This document shows, piece after piece, positions 1 to 10,800 of a stretch of DNA of 27,482 nucleotides. The position numbers and the translations under genes are program-made. Location: positions 1 to 27,482 of IMG/VR virus record IMGVR_UViG_3300038441_001161. The stretch is one strand, 5' to 3'. The notes below the pieces were generated by a model that saw only the letters and a program-made list of their open reading frames with translations, was not told where the DNA came from and made no database searches. Within the stretch, counting starts at the first letter, position 1. Each line of letters opens with the position of its first letter. Origin of the DNA: a virus.

Positions 1-1
1 C

Positions 2-3000
2 GGCCGCACGGCCGGTGGCTCTTTCTCCGATGGCCTCGGAGACGGCGGCTCACAGGGGATGCAGCGTAACGCCGGCAAGATGGGAGGCGCACTTGCCGGC
101 GCTGGCGCGGCCTTCGCTGCGGCCGGTGCGGTCGTCGGTGGAGTGTTCGTCAAGGCCTTCACCGACGCCATGAGCCAGGAGCAGTCGGTCGCCAAGCTCT
201 CTGCACAGGTGGGAGCCTTCGGCGGCGAGTCCAAGAAGCTCGGCAAGGTCGCCGGCTCACTGTACGCCGACGGCTACGGTGAGGGCTTTGACGACGTGAC
301 CGAGGCTCTCCGAAGTGTCAAACAGAACATGAAGGCGCTGGGCATCTCCGGAGACGAGGACCTCAAGAAGGTCTCCAAGGGTGCCATGAACGTGGCGTCC
401 ATCCTCGGCGAGGAAGTGGGTCCCACCACACGAGCCGTGGCCAAGATGATCAAGACCGGCTTGGCCAAGGACGCGGACGAGGCGTTCGACATCCTGACCC
501 GTGGCGCCCAGACAGGAGCCAACGAGGCCCAGGACCTGCTGGACACCTTCTCCGAGTACTCCACCCAGTTCCGGAACATGGGTCTGGATGGCAAGCAAGC
601 CATGGGCCTGATCACTCAGGGACTCCAGGCGGGTGCACGAGACGCCGACGTGGTGGCCGACACCATCAAGGAGTTCTCCATCGAGGCCGTCCAGGGAGGC
701 GAGCGAGTCCGCGGCGGCTTCAAGACGGTGGGCCTCGATGCAGACGACATGGTCAAGAAGTTCGCCAAGGGTGGTCCCGCTGCGGCCAAGGCGTTCGACC
801 AGGTGCTGGACAAGCTCCGCGGTATCGAAGACCCGGCTAAGCGCAACGCGGCCGCAGTGGAACTTTTCGGTACCAAGGCGGAGGACATGGGTGAGGCGCT
901 GTTCGCCCTCGACCCGAGCAAGGCCGCCGCAGGTCTCGGCGAGGTGGGAGGCTCTGCCAAGAAGGCGGGAGACATGCTCCACTCCAGCCTCACGGCCCGC
1001 CTGGAGAAGTTGAAGCGGACCATGCAGCAGGGCCTGGTGGACATGATCAATGACCATGTCATGCCCGTCATCAACAAGTTCTCCGACTGGATGAAGGAGA
1101 ACCCGCAGATTGTCAAGCCGGTCGTGGAGAACCTCAAGCTCCTTGGCCTCGTGTTCGGCGGTCTCGCGGGAGCTGGTGCCATCGTTGCGGGAATCGGGTT
1201 CGCCTTCGGGCTCATCTCGTGGCCGGTGCTGGGAGTCGTCGCCGCCATCGCGGGCCTGACGCTCGGCCTCAAGTATGCGTGGGAAAACTCGGAGACCTTC
1301 CGCGACATCGTCATGGGGGTGTGGAACAAGATCAAGGAAGCTGCCGCTGCGGCGGTGGCATTCTTCAAGGCCGAGGTCGTTCCCACACTCACCGACGCAT
1401 GGGAGAGCATCAAGGAGAAGGGTCAGGTCCTGCTGGACTTCTTCCAGGAGACCCTGTGGCCCATCCTCAAGGAAGGGTGGAACGCTCTGGTCGAGGGCGT
1501 CCAGCCCATCATCGAGCGGTTCAAGGGCTTCTTTGACGACCTCGCCGGCAAGGGTGAGGGCCTGTCGGGTATCTGGCAGAACGTGACGGGCGTCATCAGC
1601 GAGAAGCTGAACGAGGTCTGGAGTGTCATCGAGCAGGTCCTGGCCCTCATCTCCGAGGCCTGGGAGACGCACAAGGGCTGGATTGTCCCGACGGTGACGT
1701 TCATCTTCCAGACCATCGGGTCCATCATCGGCCTGGCCATGGGTAACATCTGGGAGACCATCAAGGGGATCTGGACCGCCATCTCGGGTGTCTTCTCCGG
1801 GGCCATGCAGGTCATCAAGGGTATCATCCAGTTGGTCATGGGCATCATCACCCTGGACTGGCAGACCGCCTGGAACGGTATCAAGAACATCTTTGGGGGC
1901 ACCTGGAACGCCATCGTGGCTGTTCTCAAGGGAGCCTGGCAGATCATCACGGGCGTCCTCAACAACATGTGGAACGGCATCAAGGCCGTGTTCCTCAAGA
2001 TCTGGAACTGGCTGGTCGGTAACAGCCTCGTGCCGGACCTCGTGAACGCCATCATCGGCTGGTTCACCAAGATGAGGGACCGAGCCGGACAGCTCATCTC
2101 GAACCTGCGAGACTGGGTGGTCCAGCGCTTCACCGCCTTGAAGGACCGAGTGGTCGGAGCCGTCACGAGCCTGCGGGACCGTGCGGTGTCCATCTTCACC
2201 AGCACTAGGGACCGCATCTACAACGCGGCCACCTGGCTGCGAGACAAGGTCTCCGGCGCGTTCAACTCCCTGAAGGACAAGGCCATCACAGCCTTCACCA
2301 AGGCGAAAGACGGCATCGGGAAGGTGTGGGACAAGCTCAAGGCCATCGCCGCCAAGCCCGTGAACTTCGTGATCAACTCCGTCTACAACCAAGGTATCCG
2401 GAAGTTCTGGAACGCCATCGCGGGGAAGATTGGTCTGGGCAACCTGCCGGAGCTTGGCACCTTGAAGTTCCAGAAGGGTGGTACCGTCGACCTCTCGAAG
2501 GGCGGCAAGCTGCCCGGCTTCTCCAGCAAGGACAACACGCTGGCGATGGTTCGCAGCGGCGAGGGAGTCCTGGTCCCCGAAGCCACACAAGCCCTCGGCG
2601 GTGCACAGTTCATCCACTCGGCCAACCGCATGAAGGGACGAGCCGGCCAGCTTCTCCAGGGTCAGGGTGGACGTATCCCGGGCTTCATGTTCGGCGGCAT
2701 CGTGGACGCGGTAGGTGGCTTCATCCAGAAGGGTAAGGACTTCTTTAAGGAAGGGTTCGTCAAGGCCCTGAACGGCGTCACCAGCCCCATTGTGAACGCC
2801 ATGAAGTCCCAGTTCACGGATAAGCCTCTCCTCGGTCTTCCCACCTTGATTGTCAAGAGCGTGGTAAACAAGATCAAGGGATTCCTTGGTCCGAAGTCGG
2901 GACAGTTGGAAGGCGGAGACGGCCGCAAGGTCGTGGACGTCGCCCGCAGCCAGACAGGCTACTACGGCCGACCGAACAAGTTCACCAAGGCCCCGGGCAT

Positions 3001-3697
3001 GTGGACCGACGAGTGGTGCGGTATGTTCGTGGACTGGGTGTTCAAGAAGGCCAACGCCTACAAGGCCCTGTCCCCCGTCGCCAACACTCCCGCGGTCCGC
3101 TCGTACACCAGCCTCCAGAAGGTCGGCCGCGGCTCGATGCGACCCGGTGACCTCGCGCTGTACCGGGGAGACGCCGGCCATATCAACATCGTGACCGACC
3201 CCAAGAGCCGTGAGACCGTAGGCGGTAACGAGTCCAACAACCGAGTGAAGAAATCGTTCGGGTACGTCAACTCCGCGTCCTCGATCCGTCGCCCGAGGTT
3301 TGCCCGAGGCGGCGTCGTGGAGGCACGTGACGTCATGCGAGCCGGCGGCCTGGAGAACCTTCGGGACATCGCCTGGCAGGACCGCAAGGAATCACCTCAC
3401 GTCTCCTCCTCGATCCAGGCTCGACGTGACCTGTTCGCTCCCCCGCCGTGGGTCTCCCGCGACATGGGCGGTATCCTGCCCGACGGGATGATGGCTTACA
3501 ACACTTCGGGCACGGCTGAGGTTGTGACTACAATCGAACAGCTTAAGGCCCTTGTGGCTTCCGGCAAGGGGGCAACCTACATCTTCAACGAGGGAGCCAT
3601 TCAACTGGATGCCTCGAAGGTCAAGAGCGTTCAGGACCTTGTGGAGATGATTGCTGCCCTCAAGGTCACCTCACGTCAGTTTGGAGCGCGTCTATGA
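2..3697 (+). CDS. Tape measure protein with C-terminal CHAP peptidase domain (5' end cut by window)
   Basis: This is the tail length-determining protein, which fills the tail tube and is ejected ahead of the DNA. The frame is open from base 2 with no stop before the first ATG at 59, so the true start probably lies outside the window; residues below count from that ATG (1212 aa). An Ala/Gly-rich hydrophobic start (about 10-35) precedes a long alpha-helical region. A hydrophobic stretch lies at about 360-405, followed by repeated Trp-containing amphipathic helices at about 405-680. Residues about 955-1085 form a CHAP-type cysteine peptidase/amidase: Cys987 in EWCGMFVDWVF and His1041 in GHINIVT, with Asn in GGNESNN as a possible third residue. 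In actinophages such a domain probably opens peptidoglycan during DNA entry. The stop overlaps the next gene by 4 bases (ATGA). Family call is confident; peptidase activity is inferred from the motifs. Confidence 0.93.
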   Translation, partial: GRTAGGSFSDGLGDGGSQGMQRNAGKMGGALAGAGAAFAAAGAVVGGVFVKAFTDAMSQEQSVAKLSAQVGAFGGESKKLGKVAGSLYADGYGEGFDDVTEALRSVKQNMKALGISGDEDLKKVSKGAMNVASILGEEVGPTTRAVAKMIKTGLAKDADEAFDILTRGAQTGANEAQDLLDTFSEYSTQFRNMGLDGKQAMGLITQGLQAGARDADVVADTIKEFSIEAVQGGERVRGGFKTVGLDADDMVKKFAKGGPAAAKAFDQVLDKLRGIEDPAKRNAAAVELFGTKAEDMGEALFALDPSKAAAGLGEVGGSAKKAGDMLHSSLTARLEKLKRTMQQGLVDMINDHVMPVINKFSDWMKENPQIVKPVVENLKLLGLVFGGLAGAGAIVAGIGFAFGLISWPVLGVVAAIAGLTLGLKYAWENSETFRDIVMGVWNKIKEAAAAAVAFFKAEVVPTLTDAWESIKEKGQVLLDFFQETLWPILKEGWNALVEGVQPIIERFKGFFDDLAGKGEGLSGIWQNVTGVISEKLNEVWSVIEQVLALISEAWETHKGWIVPTVTFIFQTIGSIIGLAMGNIWETIKGIWTAISGVFSGAMQVIKGIIQLVMGIITLDWQTAWNGIKNIFGGTWNAIVAVLKGAWQIITGVLNNMWNGIKAVFLKIWNWLVGNSLVPDLVNAIIGWFTKMRDRAGQLISNLRDWVVQRFTALKDRVVGAVTSLRDRAVSIFTSTRDRIYNAATWLRDKVSGAFNSLKDKAITAFTKAKDGIGKVWDKLKAIAAKPVNFVINSVYNQGIRKFWNAIAGKIGLGNLPELGTLKFQKGGTVDLSKGGKLPGFSSKDNTLAMVRSGEGVLVPEATQALGGAQFIHSANRMKGRAGQLLQGQGGRIPGFMFGGIVDAVGGFIQKGKDFFKEGFVKALNGVTSPIVNAMKSQFTDKPLLGLPTLIVKSVVNKIKGFLGPKSGQLEGGDGRKVVDVARSQTGYYGRPNKFTKAPGMWTDEWCGMFVDWVFKKANAYKALSPVANTPAVRSYTSLQKVGRGSMRPGDLALYRGDAGHINIVTDPKSRETVGGNESNNRVKKSFGYVNSASSIRRPRFARGGVVEARDVMRAGGLENLRDIAWQDRKESPHVSSSIQARRDLFAPPPWVSRDMGGILPDGMMAYNTSGTAEVVTTIEQLKALVASGKGATYIFNEGAIQLDASKVKSVQDLVEMIAALKVTSRQFGARL

Positions 3698-4131
3698 CCG
3701 AGATCCGGGACCGGTTCCAGCGGCTCTTGCCAGAGAGTGCCACACCAGCCCAGACCCTCCGTGCCATGGCTCAGGCTAAGGCCGAGGTAGTCCAGGACAG
3801 GTGGAAGAGCTTCCCTGGCAAGAACATGGAGGGGACCGCCGCTTTCTCCACTCGTCGGGGTGAGGTGGCAATCGGAGAGATCCGCCACCGCCCTGCCGAG
3901 AATGAGAAGGAGCTGGATTCCGTGGAGGTCTGGCTCGGAGGCCCTGTCTCCGGTCCACCGGCCTGGCGCATCATCAACCCGCCCACTCTCGTGTCTGACC
4001 CGACGGGGGATGTCGTCCTGACCGACGAGAGCCCGAACGGTCGCACCATCGTCCAGAGATTCCGTGAGGCCCCCCTAGAGGCCATCGCGGAGTTCATCGC
4101 TACCAACCAGGGAAGGAGCGAGGAGGCATGA
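3694..4131 (+). CDS. Small tail-operon protein, function unknown
   Basis: A 145-residue protein encoded between the tape measure and the first large minor tail gene. It overlaps both neighbours by 4 bases (ATGA at each end), so it is almost certainly translated with them. The N-terminus is helical and charged (MTEIRDRFQRLLP, then AQTLRAMAQAKAEVVQDRW). The middle looks like a small beta domain (EVWLGGPVSGPPAWRI), and the C-terminus is helical. There is no signal peptide or membrane segment. Position suggests a distal tail or tail-assembly role, but I do not recognise the family. Confidence 0.85.
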   Translation: MTEIRDRFQRLLPESATPAQTLRAMAQAKAEVVQDRWKSFPGKNMEGTAAFSTRRGEVAIGEIRHRPAENEKELDSVEVWLGGPVSGPPAWRIINPPTLVSDPTGDVVLTDESPNGRTIVQRFREAPLEAIAEFIATNQGRSEEA

Positions 4132-7100
4132 CCACCGCCGCGGCAGTAGCCAACGCCAACGACGCCTACCTGTTCTCCGGCGCCACCTCGTACTCCTCGG
4201 CTCTGGCCGGTCCTGCGGATGGCGTCTCGGCCACCGACGACACCACCCTGTTCGTCGGCCAGCAGAGGTCGGGCGCCAACTACACCATCTGGCAGTCCTT
4301 CGTGGAGTTCGGCTTCACGGCCACCGCCATCACGGGACCGACGACGGCTCACATCCGTCTCTACTCCAGCTCCACCACGGGCACCAACGTGAACCGGGGA
4401 CTGGATGTCCAAACGTACGACTGGGGCACCGCTCTCAACACTGCCGACTGGCGCACTCCCGCCCAACTGACGCTAGCCCAAAACAAGCGTGTAGCGTCCT
4501 TGGATCAGATTCACAACGCCGGTACAGGTCTCGCGTTGCGAGCCGGCGTGAACGACGTGGCGCTGTATGACAACTCCGGCACGTTCCGGTACGTCATCGA
4601 GAGCACGAGGAACCGCCTCCAGAACACGCCCAGCGGACTGGAATACAATGGCTTCCGCTCGGGCAATTACAACGGCGGCGGAACCGGCTACTCCCCCACA
4701 CTCCTCGTCGGTGAGCTCCAGAACACCCGCCTGGCTCGCAGCCTGGGAGCACAGGTCCAGCTCTCCGATGGCTCCCACATGTACCTGGAATTCGCCAACC
4801 CGGTGAGCGGGACCGATGACAACACGCTGGTCCACCGTACGGTCTCGGGCGTCTCCACCAACATCCTCACCGCCACGAACCAGTCTTCTCCTCGTCGTGG
4901 TGCTCAGACGTACGGCATGTGCCGCGACTCGCGGGATAACGTCTACGTCATCAACCAGTCCGACACTTTCAACGCCCTGAACTGCCGCGTGTTCACGAAG
5001 TCGGGCTCCTCGTGGGTTGCCGGCACGATCCGCACGGGTGCACTCCCGACCTACGGCGGCGAGATCAACAACGTGGCGGTGACCTGGCACCCTCAGGGCG
5101 GCACGTATGGAACCCTCGTCGCGGTCGTCGGGCACCGTGCCAGTGCGAACAACGGCACCCAGATGGCCTACGCCCTGATCAACTGTGACTACCTGATCAC
5201 GGGTAAGGGCTCTCTGTTCCGCGGCTCGGGCGACGCGGAGAACAAGCTGGTGGCTCTCACCTCCACCGATGGCTTCAACAACTTCGCCAACGACACCGGC
5301 ACCCTCCTTGACATCTCCGCGGCAACGGTCGGCTCCGACCGCGGGTTCGTCATGAGCACCGCCCGCCACCAGATCCTGGGTGGTTCCAGCGGACAGTCCA
5401 TCGCCCGGTACACGCTCAACTCCGCCGGCACCGGCTTCTCCGAGAACTGGTGGTTCCACGACACTCACTCCGGGTACTCCCTCAAGGACGCCAACGCGAA
5501 GTCTCGCGTCCTCCCCATCTCGGACACCCAGTACGTGACCGTGAATGCCAGCTCTTCCACCGCCTTCGGCATCGTGGTCAAGCACCGCCAGCAGCAGGCC
5601 GACCAGTTCAACGTGCTGTCCGACGTCCGGCTGGACGCTCAGGGACTCACCACCATGGCAGCTCCCTCGGCCTACTCCGCGGCGAACAACTGGGACGCGG
5701 TTTACAACCCGCTGGACCACCGCGTCTGGGTGTACTACTTCGACCAGGCGAACCCCAACCGTCTCATGCGGACGCACGTCGACCTCAACACTGGGCAGGC
5801 GGGACGAGACCAGATCGAGGTCGCCTCTGGGGTTGGTGTGGCAGGTTCCGAGAACCAGGCCATACGGGTTCACCGCCACCACACCATCGGTGAACAGGTG
5901 TTGGTGTCCATCGCGAACCGCACGTCTGGTGGCACCCACACGATGATCTATGTGGCCGATACCATCAACGTGGCTCCCAGTCAGCCTACGGTCCTCACCA
6001 AGGCGAATTTTGACGCCGACGAGGCCTCCACCTTCCAGTGGGCCTTCAACGACTTGAACGCCGGCGACACCCAGTCCTTCGCCCGCCTCCAGATTGACAA
6101 CGCCACCACCGAGGCTCGTGTCTGGGACAGCTGGGCGGGAGCCGACGCGTTCGGCCGTGAGGTCGCAGCGGGGGGGTGGGGTACCGCTGACCGAGGCGGG
6201 AACTGGTCGAACAACGGCGGTAGCACCACGGACTACAGCGTCACCGGTGGTGTGGGTCTTCACAGCCACGTCACCAACAACATCTACCGCATAACCTACC
6301 TGCCTGACGTGCAGACCGCGGACGTGGACATCACCGCCACGGTCACCTTCCCCGTGGTACCGACGGGGGACAGCCACTATGCGTTCGTGATGGCCCGCAT
6401 TAATGCCACGGTGGACCAGTTCTACTTCGTCCGTCTCTCGGTCTCGACGGCCGGCGAGGTGGCGATGAGCGTGCGTAAGCGACTCCCCGCCGAGACCTTC
6501 CTGAGCGTCGGTTCTGCCACCTACACCCACCTGGCCGGTCAGTCGTACAAGGTCCGATTCCTGGTCAAGGGCAACGTTCTCCGCGCCAAGTTCTGGCCCA
6601 CTGACCAGACTGAGCCGGCCTGGCAGACCGAGGTCACCGACACCAGCCTGACTGCGGCGGGCTCCGTCGGCCTTCGCTCTCTGCTCGGGGGAGCATCCAC
6701 CAACGCCTTCCCGGTCGTGATCTCCTGGGACGACTTCACCGCCCTGGCGGGAAGCACGGACGCCAGCTACGTCTTGCCGGCAGGCTCTCTCACTAACGAG
6801 CAGGACTGGCGCTGGCGTGTCATGACCTGGGACCGCTACGGTGAGCAGTCCCCGTGGTCGGAGTATGGATTCTTCACCACCTCCGCTTCGGGGGTCGTCA
6901 ACATCACGGACCCGGCGACGGACAACGACCCGGACATGGTCACGGCCAACTACTTGGTCATGTGGGAAGTGACGGGTACCACACAGCAGGCCTACCGGGT
7001 CGTGGTCACGAGGACCGACAACGGCACCTCCCTCGTGGACACCGGCTGGGTCACCTCGACCGCCACTCAGTACCTTGTGGAGGGGATGCTCTCGGACATC

Positions 7101-7874
7101 GAGTGGCAGGTGGCTGTGACGGTGAGGGACGCCGCGGCTGTCGAGTCGAACACCGCCACCCGTCTGATCACCCCGAACTACAACGCGCCCGAGGTCCCTA
7201 TCGTGACCTTCGACGTGGCGGACGAGGACGGTTACATCCAGCTCAACATCACCAACCCGGAGCCCGTCGGAGACCGACCGAACCCCTCGGTGAACGAGAT
7301 CCACCGCCGTGTCTACTCGGCGACGAACCCCGACGGTCCTTACGAGGTGCTGGGACAGACGGATCCCGATGGCACCCTCAAGGACTTCACGGCTGCCTCT
7401 GGCGTCCTGTATGAGTACCGCGTACGTGCGATTGCCGGCGAGTACTTCACAGACTCCACACCTACCGTTGCGGACCGAGAGCTTTCCCTCCAGGGCATCT
7501 GGCTTCACGACCCGGACGACCCCGCGGTGACCACCCGGCAGTTCCTGTACGGTAAGGACAACCGCTCGACCGCCATCGACATCAAGGGCGTGACTCAGCA
7601 GTTCGCTGGTCGTGTCTTCCCGGTGACGGACTTCGGTGAGCACGAGGAGGAAGACCTCTCCGTCACCGTGGACATCCCGCACGGACCGACTCACCGCATC
7701 GAGGAGGCCGACCTGCGAGCCTTCGCGGAGATGCGCCGCACCCTCTATCTGCGGGACAACCGAGGCCGTGCCTGTTATGGTACGATGTCTGGATACCAGC
7801 AGAACGACCAGGCGTGGGGCGTAACCGTCGGCTTTAAGTTCGGCCGTGTGTCCCTCAAGATCGAGGAGGTGTGA
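4128..7874 (+). CDS. Large modular minor tail protein with fibronectin III and lectin-like domains
   Basis: A 1248-residue structural protein, probably a tail-tip or fibre component contacting the host surface. Visible order: a DNRLRE-like beta domain at about 10-200; a repetitive beta region at about 205-610 resembling a beta-propeller (NNVAVTWHPQGG, NNWDAVYNPLDHRVWVYYFD); a fibronectin type III domain starting near 613 (APSQPTVLTKANFDAD) whose second half reappears at about 875-920 (YVLPAGSLTNEQDWRWRV). Between the halves sits a concanavalin/LamG-like module at about 669-874 with the GWGTADRGGNW signature. Two further Fn3-like domains follow at about 921-1015 and 1016-1120. A C-terminal tail-attachment domain (about 1121-1248) ends with YLRDNRGRACYGTM. 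The start ATG overlaps the previous stop. Host-receptor binding is inferred from family architecture. Confidence 0.88.
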   Translation: MTTAAAVANANDAYLFSGATSYSSALAGPADGVSATDDTTLFVGQQRSGANYTIWQSFVEFGFTATAITGPTTAHIRLYSSSTTGTNVNRGLDVQTYDWGTALNTADWRTPAQLTLAQNKRVASLDQIHNAGTGLALRAGVNDVALYDNSGTFRYVIESTRNRLQNTPSGLEYNGFRSGNYNGGGTGYSPTLLVGELQNTRLARSLGAQVQLSDGSHMYLEFANPVSGTDDNTLVHRTVSGVSTNILTATNQSSPRRGAQTYGMCRDSRDNVYVINQSDTFNALNCRVFTKSGSSWVAGTIRTGALPTYGGEINNVAVTWHPQGGTYGTLVAVVGHRASANNGTQMAYALINCDYLITGKGSLFRGSGDAENKLVALTSTDGFNNFANDTGTLLDISAATVGSDRGFVMSTARHQILGGSSGQSIARYTLNSAGTGFSENWWFHDTHSGYSLKDANAKSRVLPISDTQYVTVNASSSTAFGIVVKHRQQQADQFNVLSDVRLDAQGLTTMAAPSAYSAANNWDAVYNPLDHRVWVYYFDQANPNRLMRTHVDLNTGQAGRDQIEVASGVGVAGSENQAIRVHRHHTIGEQVLVSIANRTSGGTHTMIYVADTINVAPSQPTVLTKANFDADEASTFQWAFNDLNAGDTQSFARLQIDNATTEARVWDSWAGADAFGREVAAGGWGTADRGGNWSNNGGSTTDYSVTGGVGLHSHVTNNIYRITYLPDVQTADVDITATVTFPVVPTGDSHYAFVMARINATVDQFYFVRLSVSTAGEVAMSVRKRLPAETFLSVGSATYTHLAGQSYKVRFLVKGNVLRAKFWPTDQTEPAWQTEVTDTSLTAAGSVGLRSLLGGASTNAFPVVISWDDFTALAGSTDASYVLPAGSLTNEQDWRWRVMTWDRYGEQSPWSEYGFFTTSASGVVNITDPATDNDPDMVTANYLVMWEVTGTTQQAYRVVVTRTDNGTSLVDTGWVTSTATQYLVEGMLSDIEWQVAVTVRDAAAVESNTATRLITPNYNAPEVPIVTFDVADEDGYIQLNITNPEPVGDRPNPSVNEIHRRVYSATNPDGPYEVLGQTDPDGTLKDFTAASGVLYEYRVRAIAGEYFTDSTPTVADRELSLQGIWLHDPDDPAVTTRQFLYGKDNRSTAIDIKGVTQQFAGRVFPVTDFGEHEEEDLSVTVDIPHGPTHRIEEADLRAFAEMRRTLYLRDNRGRACYGTMSGYQQNDQAWGVTVGFKFGRVSLKIEEV

Positions 7875-7877
7875 CGG

Positions 7878-10800
7878 GTGCAGTCCCTCAAGATCCCACA
7901 GGGTCTCCGCAACCCCAATAACTACACGGCCGAGGAGATCCAAGCCGCACTCCTGGGGGCCACCGGCTCCCGTAGGTTCTCGTTCCGGTACGAACTCCTG
8001 AACAACAAGAACCGCGTCCTCCGAGAGCTGACCACGGTCAAGTCGGGGAAGATCTCTCAGAACTGGCTGGCGGACATCAAACGGACGGCCACCTTCTCCC
8101 TCCGCTCCGGTTCTGAGGACCCCATCGACTACCTCAGGGACCGGATCAAGCCCATCGTCCGGCTGCACATGCCGCCCAAGGCGCTGCCCGACCCGGACAC
8201 CGTACTGCCTCCGGACCCTCCCACACCCCCCTCGTTCGCTGCCCTGACCGACGACTTCTCCAGCGCGGAGATGTCCGACGTATGGACCTACTACGCCAAC
8301 GGCGTCTCCAATGTGGGTGGCCACCTCGTCATCCCCACCAAGCCGACTTGGCCGGGAGCCGCAACCGCACGAGTGTGGTCCCTGCTCGGCTCTCATGTGG
8401 CGTGCGAGGTCACGAAGGTCCCGACCCTCACGGACGGCGCCACCGACGTGGCTGTGTCGGTCGTCGTCGGCTCGAACACTGCCGGCACGAACCTGACCAT
8501 CCAGTACCGCCTCACCGGGTACGGGACCGAGAACAAGATGGAGTTCCTCAACTTCCACGACAACTACACGGACGCCACCTCGGTCTCCATCGACTACGAC
8601 CCGGACGAGCACAAGTGGTGGCGGATATGGGAGTCGGGCGGCACCGTCTTCTGGGGCACGAGCCGCACCGGTCTGCCCGGCACCTGGCAGGTGCACCGAC
8701 AGGAGCCGACTCCCGCCTGGCTCACCACTGAGGCCGGCACGTTGGAGCTGTTCGTCCAGGCGAACGGTGACGCCCTCGGGGATGGCGGCGGGGACTACGC
8801 GGAGATAGCCCGGCTCAACCTGACGCCGGAGGGTGTGGAACAGCCCTTCATGCCGCAGGCCGAGTGGCGGAACAACTTCAACGGCACCCCGGGCGTCACG
8901 GGTGAAGTGATCTCCACCAACAACTCGGCCCGGCACGGAAACGCTCTGGACGACGTTCAGGGCGTCGCAACGTACGACGACACACACTCAGCAGACAGCA
9001 GCAAGTCCGCGAAGCTAGGGGACGATTCTGGGACGTCTGGAGGTGTTCTCGTCGCACGCTTGCGCTCTGCTCTCAGCGATTGGTCACTCCGGACCTACTT
9101 TTACATTCCCGCCGGCGGAGCCTTCTCGCTGCGGCCTGACGGCCCGAACCCAAGCACATCCAACGACGTAACGGTGGATGACGCTGCGGATGTGTTCAAG
9201 CTCGGCACGGCTACCATCCCCGCGTACATTCGGGCCAACCTCGTGGACCGGCTGGTAAAACTGGAGATCATCACCACCGAAGCTCTGACCGTTTACCGCC
9301 TGTTCTGGAATGATCCCGCGGGTAACTCCCCGGACTACGTCACGTCCGAGAGCAACGTAAACCGGGACGCCCTGCTGACCGTGACGGTGGCTGGCGGTGG
9401 GAGTTCCACACCTCCCGTCTGGGTTGACAACCTCCTCATCGCCGAGCCTCGCACCTACCAGCGCTGGACCGACGACTCGGTCAACTGGGTGGAGTGGCCC
9501 CAGGGAGTGTTCATCCTGTCGTCTCCCCAACGGGACACGGATGAGGCACAGACCGTCAACCGTGATATCCAGGGATATGACCTCGCACAGGTTCTCCAGG
9601 ATGACCAGGTGGACGACAGGTACAGCACGGCCAACCTGCTCAGGGTGAACGACAACTTCACCCGGGAGACCAGCGGAAGCTGGGGCACCTCGCAGGACGG
9701 CACGATCTGGCTCCAGGCGGCGTCCACGGCGACGGTCGGCACGAGCCTGTCCGGCTATGCCTACTGCACCCTGAACGGCTCTCCTGGAACCATCAGGCTC
9801 TTCCAAGCGGGCAACACGGCGAGGCAGATCCTCACCGACTCCGAGGTCTACACTCGCATCTCGGTGACCCAGACCGCCACGGGCGGAGCCTTCCTTCCTG
9901 CCATCGTCTTCCGTCTGTTCTCCACCTCTCGGTACTACCGCATGAGGGTGGTCCACAACACCAATGGCACTCTGTCCCTCGCGGCTACCATGGCCGCCAC
10001 TCAGTATGGGTCCAGCGTGTCAGTCGGGTTCAACTACGTGCCGGGAACCTACGTCAACGTACGGGCCCAGTGCATCGGGCACGTCATCCGCGGCAAGGTG
10101 TGGAGGGACGGTACTCCCGAACCGGCCGGCTGGATGCTGGAGGAGGAGATCGACAACCCCGACGACCAGATCGACTATGGGTACACGGGGATTTCCGCCT
10201 CGGCCTTCGGGGACAACACGAACACCAACCCCCAGTTCCGCTACGACCTGTTCCAGCTCAACCCCAACCCGAAGAACCTCTACACCGGCGTGGTGGACCA
10301 CATCCTCACGCTGGCCGACATCCCCAAGAAGATCACCCCGTCCAATGCGGCCATTCCTGTGGTCAAGGAATGGGAAGCCGGCACGAGTAAGCGGGAGATC
10401 ATCAACGACCTGTTGGCCGCGATCAACTATGAGTCCTTGTCTTTTGACGAGGACGGTTACGCGGTAGTCAAGCCGTACGTGTCCCCCCAGGACCGCGGCT
10501 CGGAGTTCACATACCAGGACGACAAACTCTCCGTGATGTACCCGGAGGTCATGCAGGAGCTGGACCTCTTCACCGTGCCGAACCGGTGGATCCTCACCGT
10601 GTCTGATCCGGACCGGGACACCATCGTGGTGGACTTCACCAATGCTGACCCGGCCTCTCCCACCAGCACGATCCGACGAGGCCGTACCATCACCTCGTTC
10701 GTGCAAGAGCAGGACGCGGACAGTGAGGCCACCCTCATCGAGAAGGCCACCCGTCTTGCCTTCGAGTCGAGCCAGGTATACGAGGCCATCGAGTTTGACA

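Noticed and set aside
257-3181. A 974-codon open frame on the minus strand opposite the tape measure gene
   Set aside because: It is a GC-skew shadow: composition is Asp/His/Leu/Gly-repetitive, there is no domain and no ribosome site, and it lies wholly inside a confidently identified gene.
4473-8987. A 1504-codon open frame on the minus strand opposite the minor tail genes
   Set aside because: It covers two real tail genes with clear domains. Its Val/Arg/Gly/His-rich product is typical of reverse-strand shadows in GC-rich DNA.
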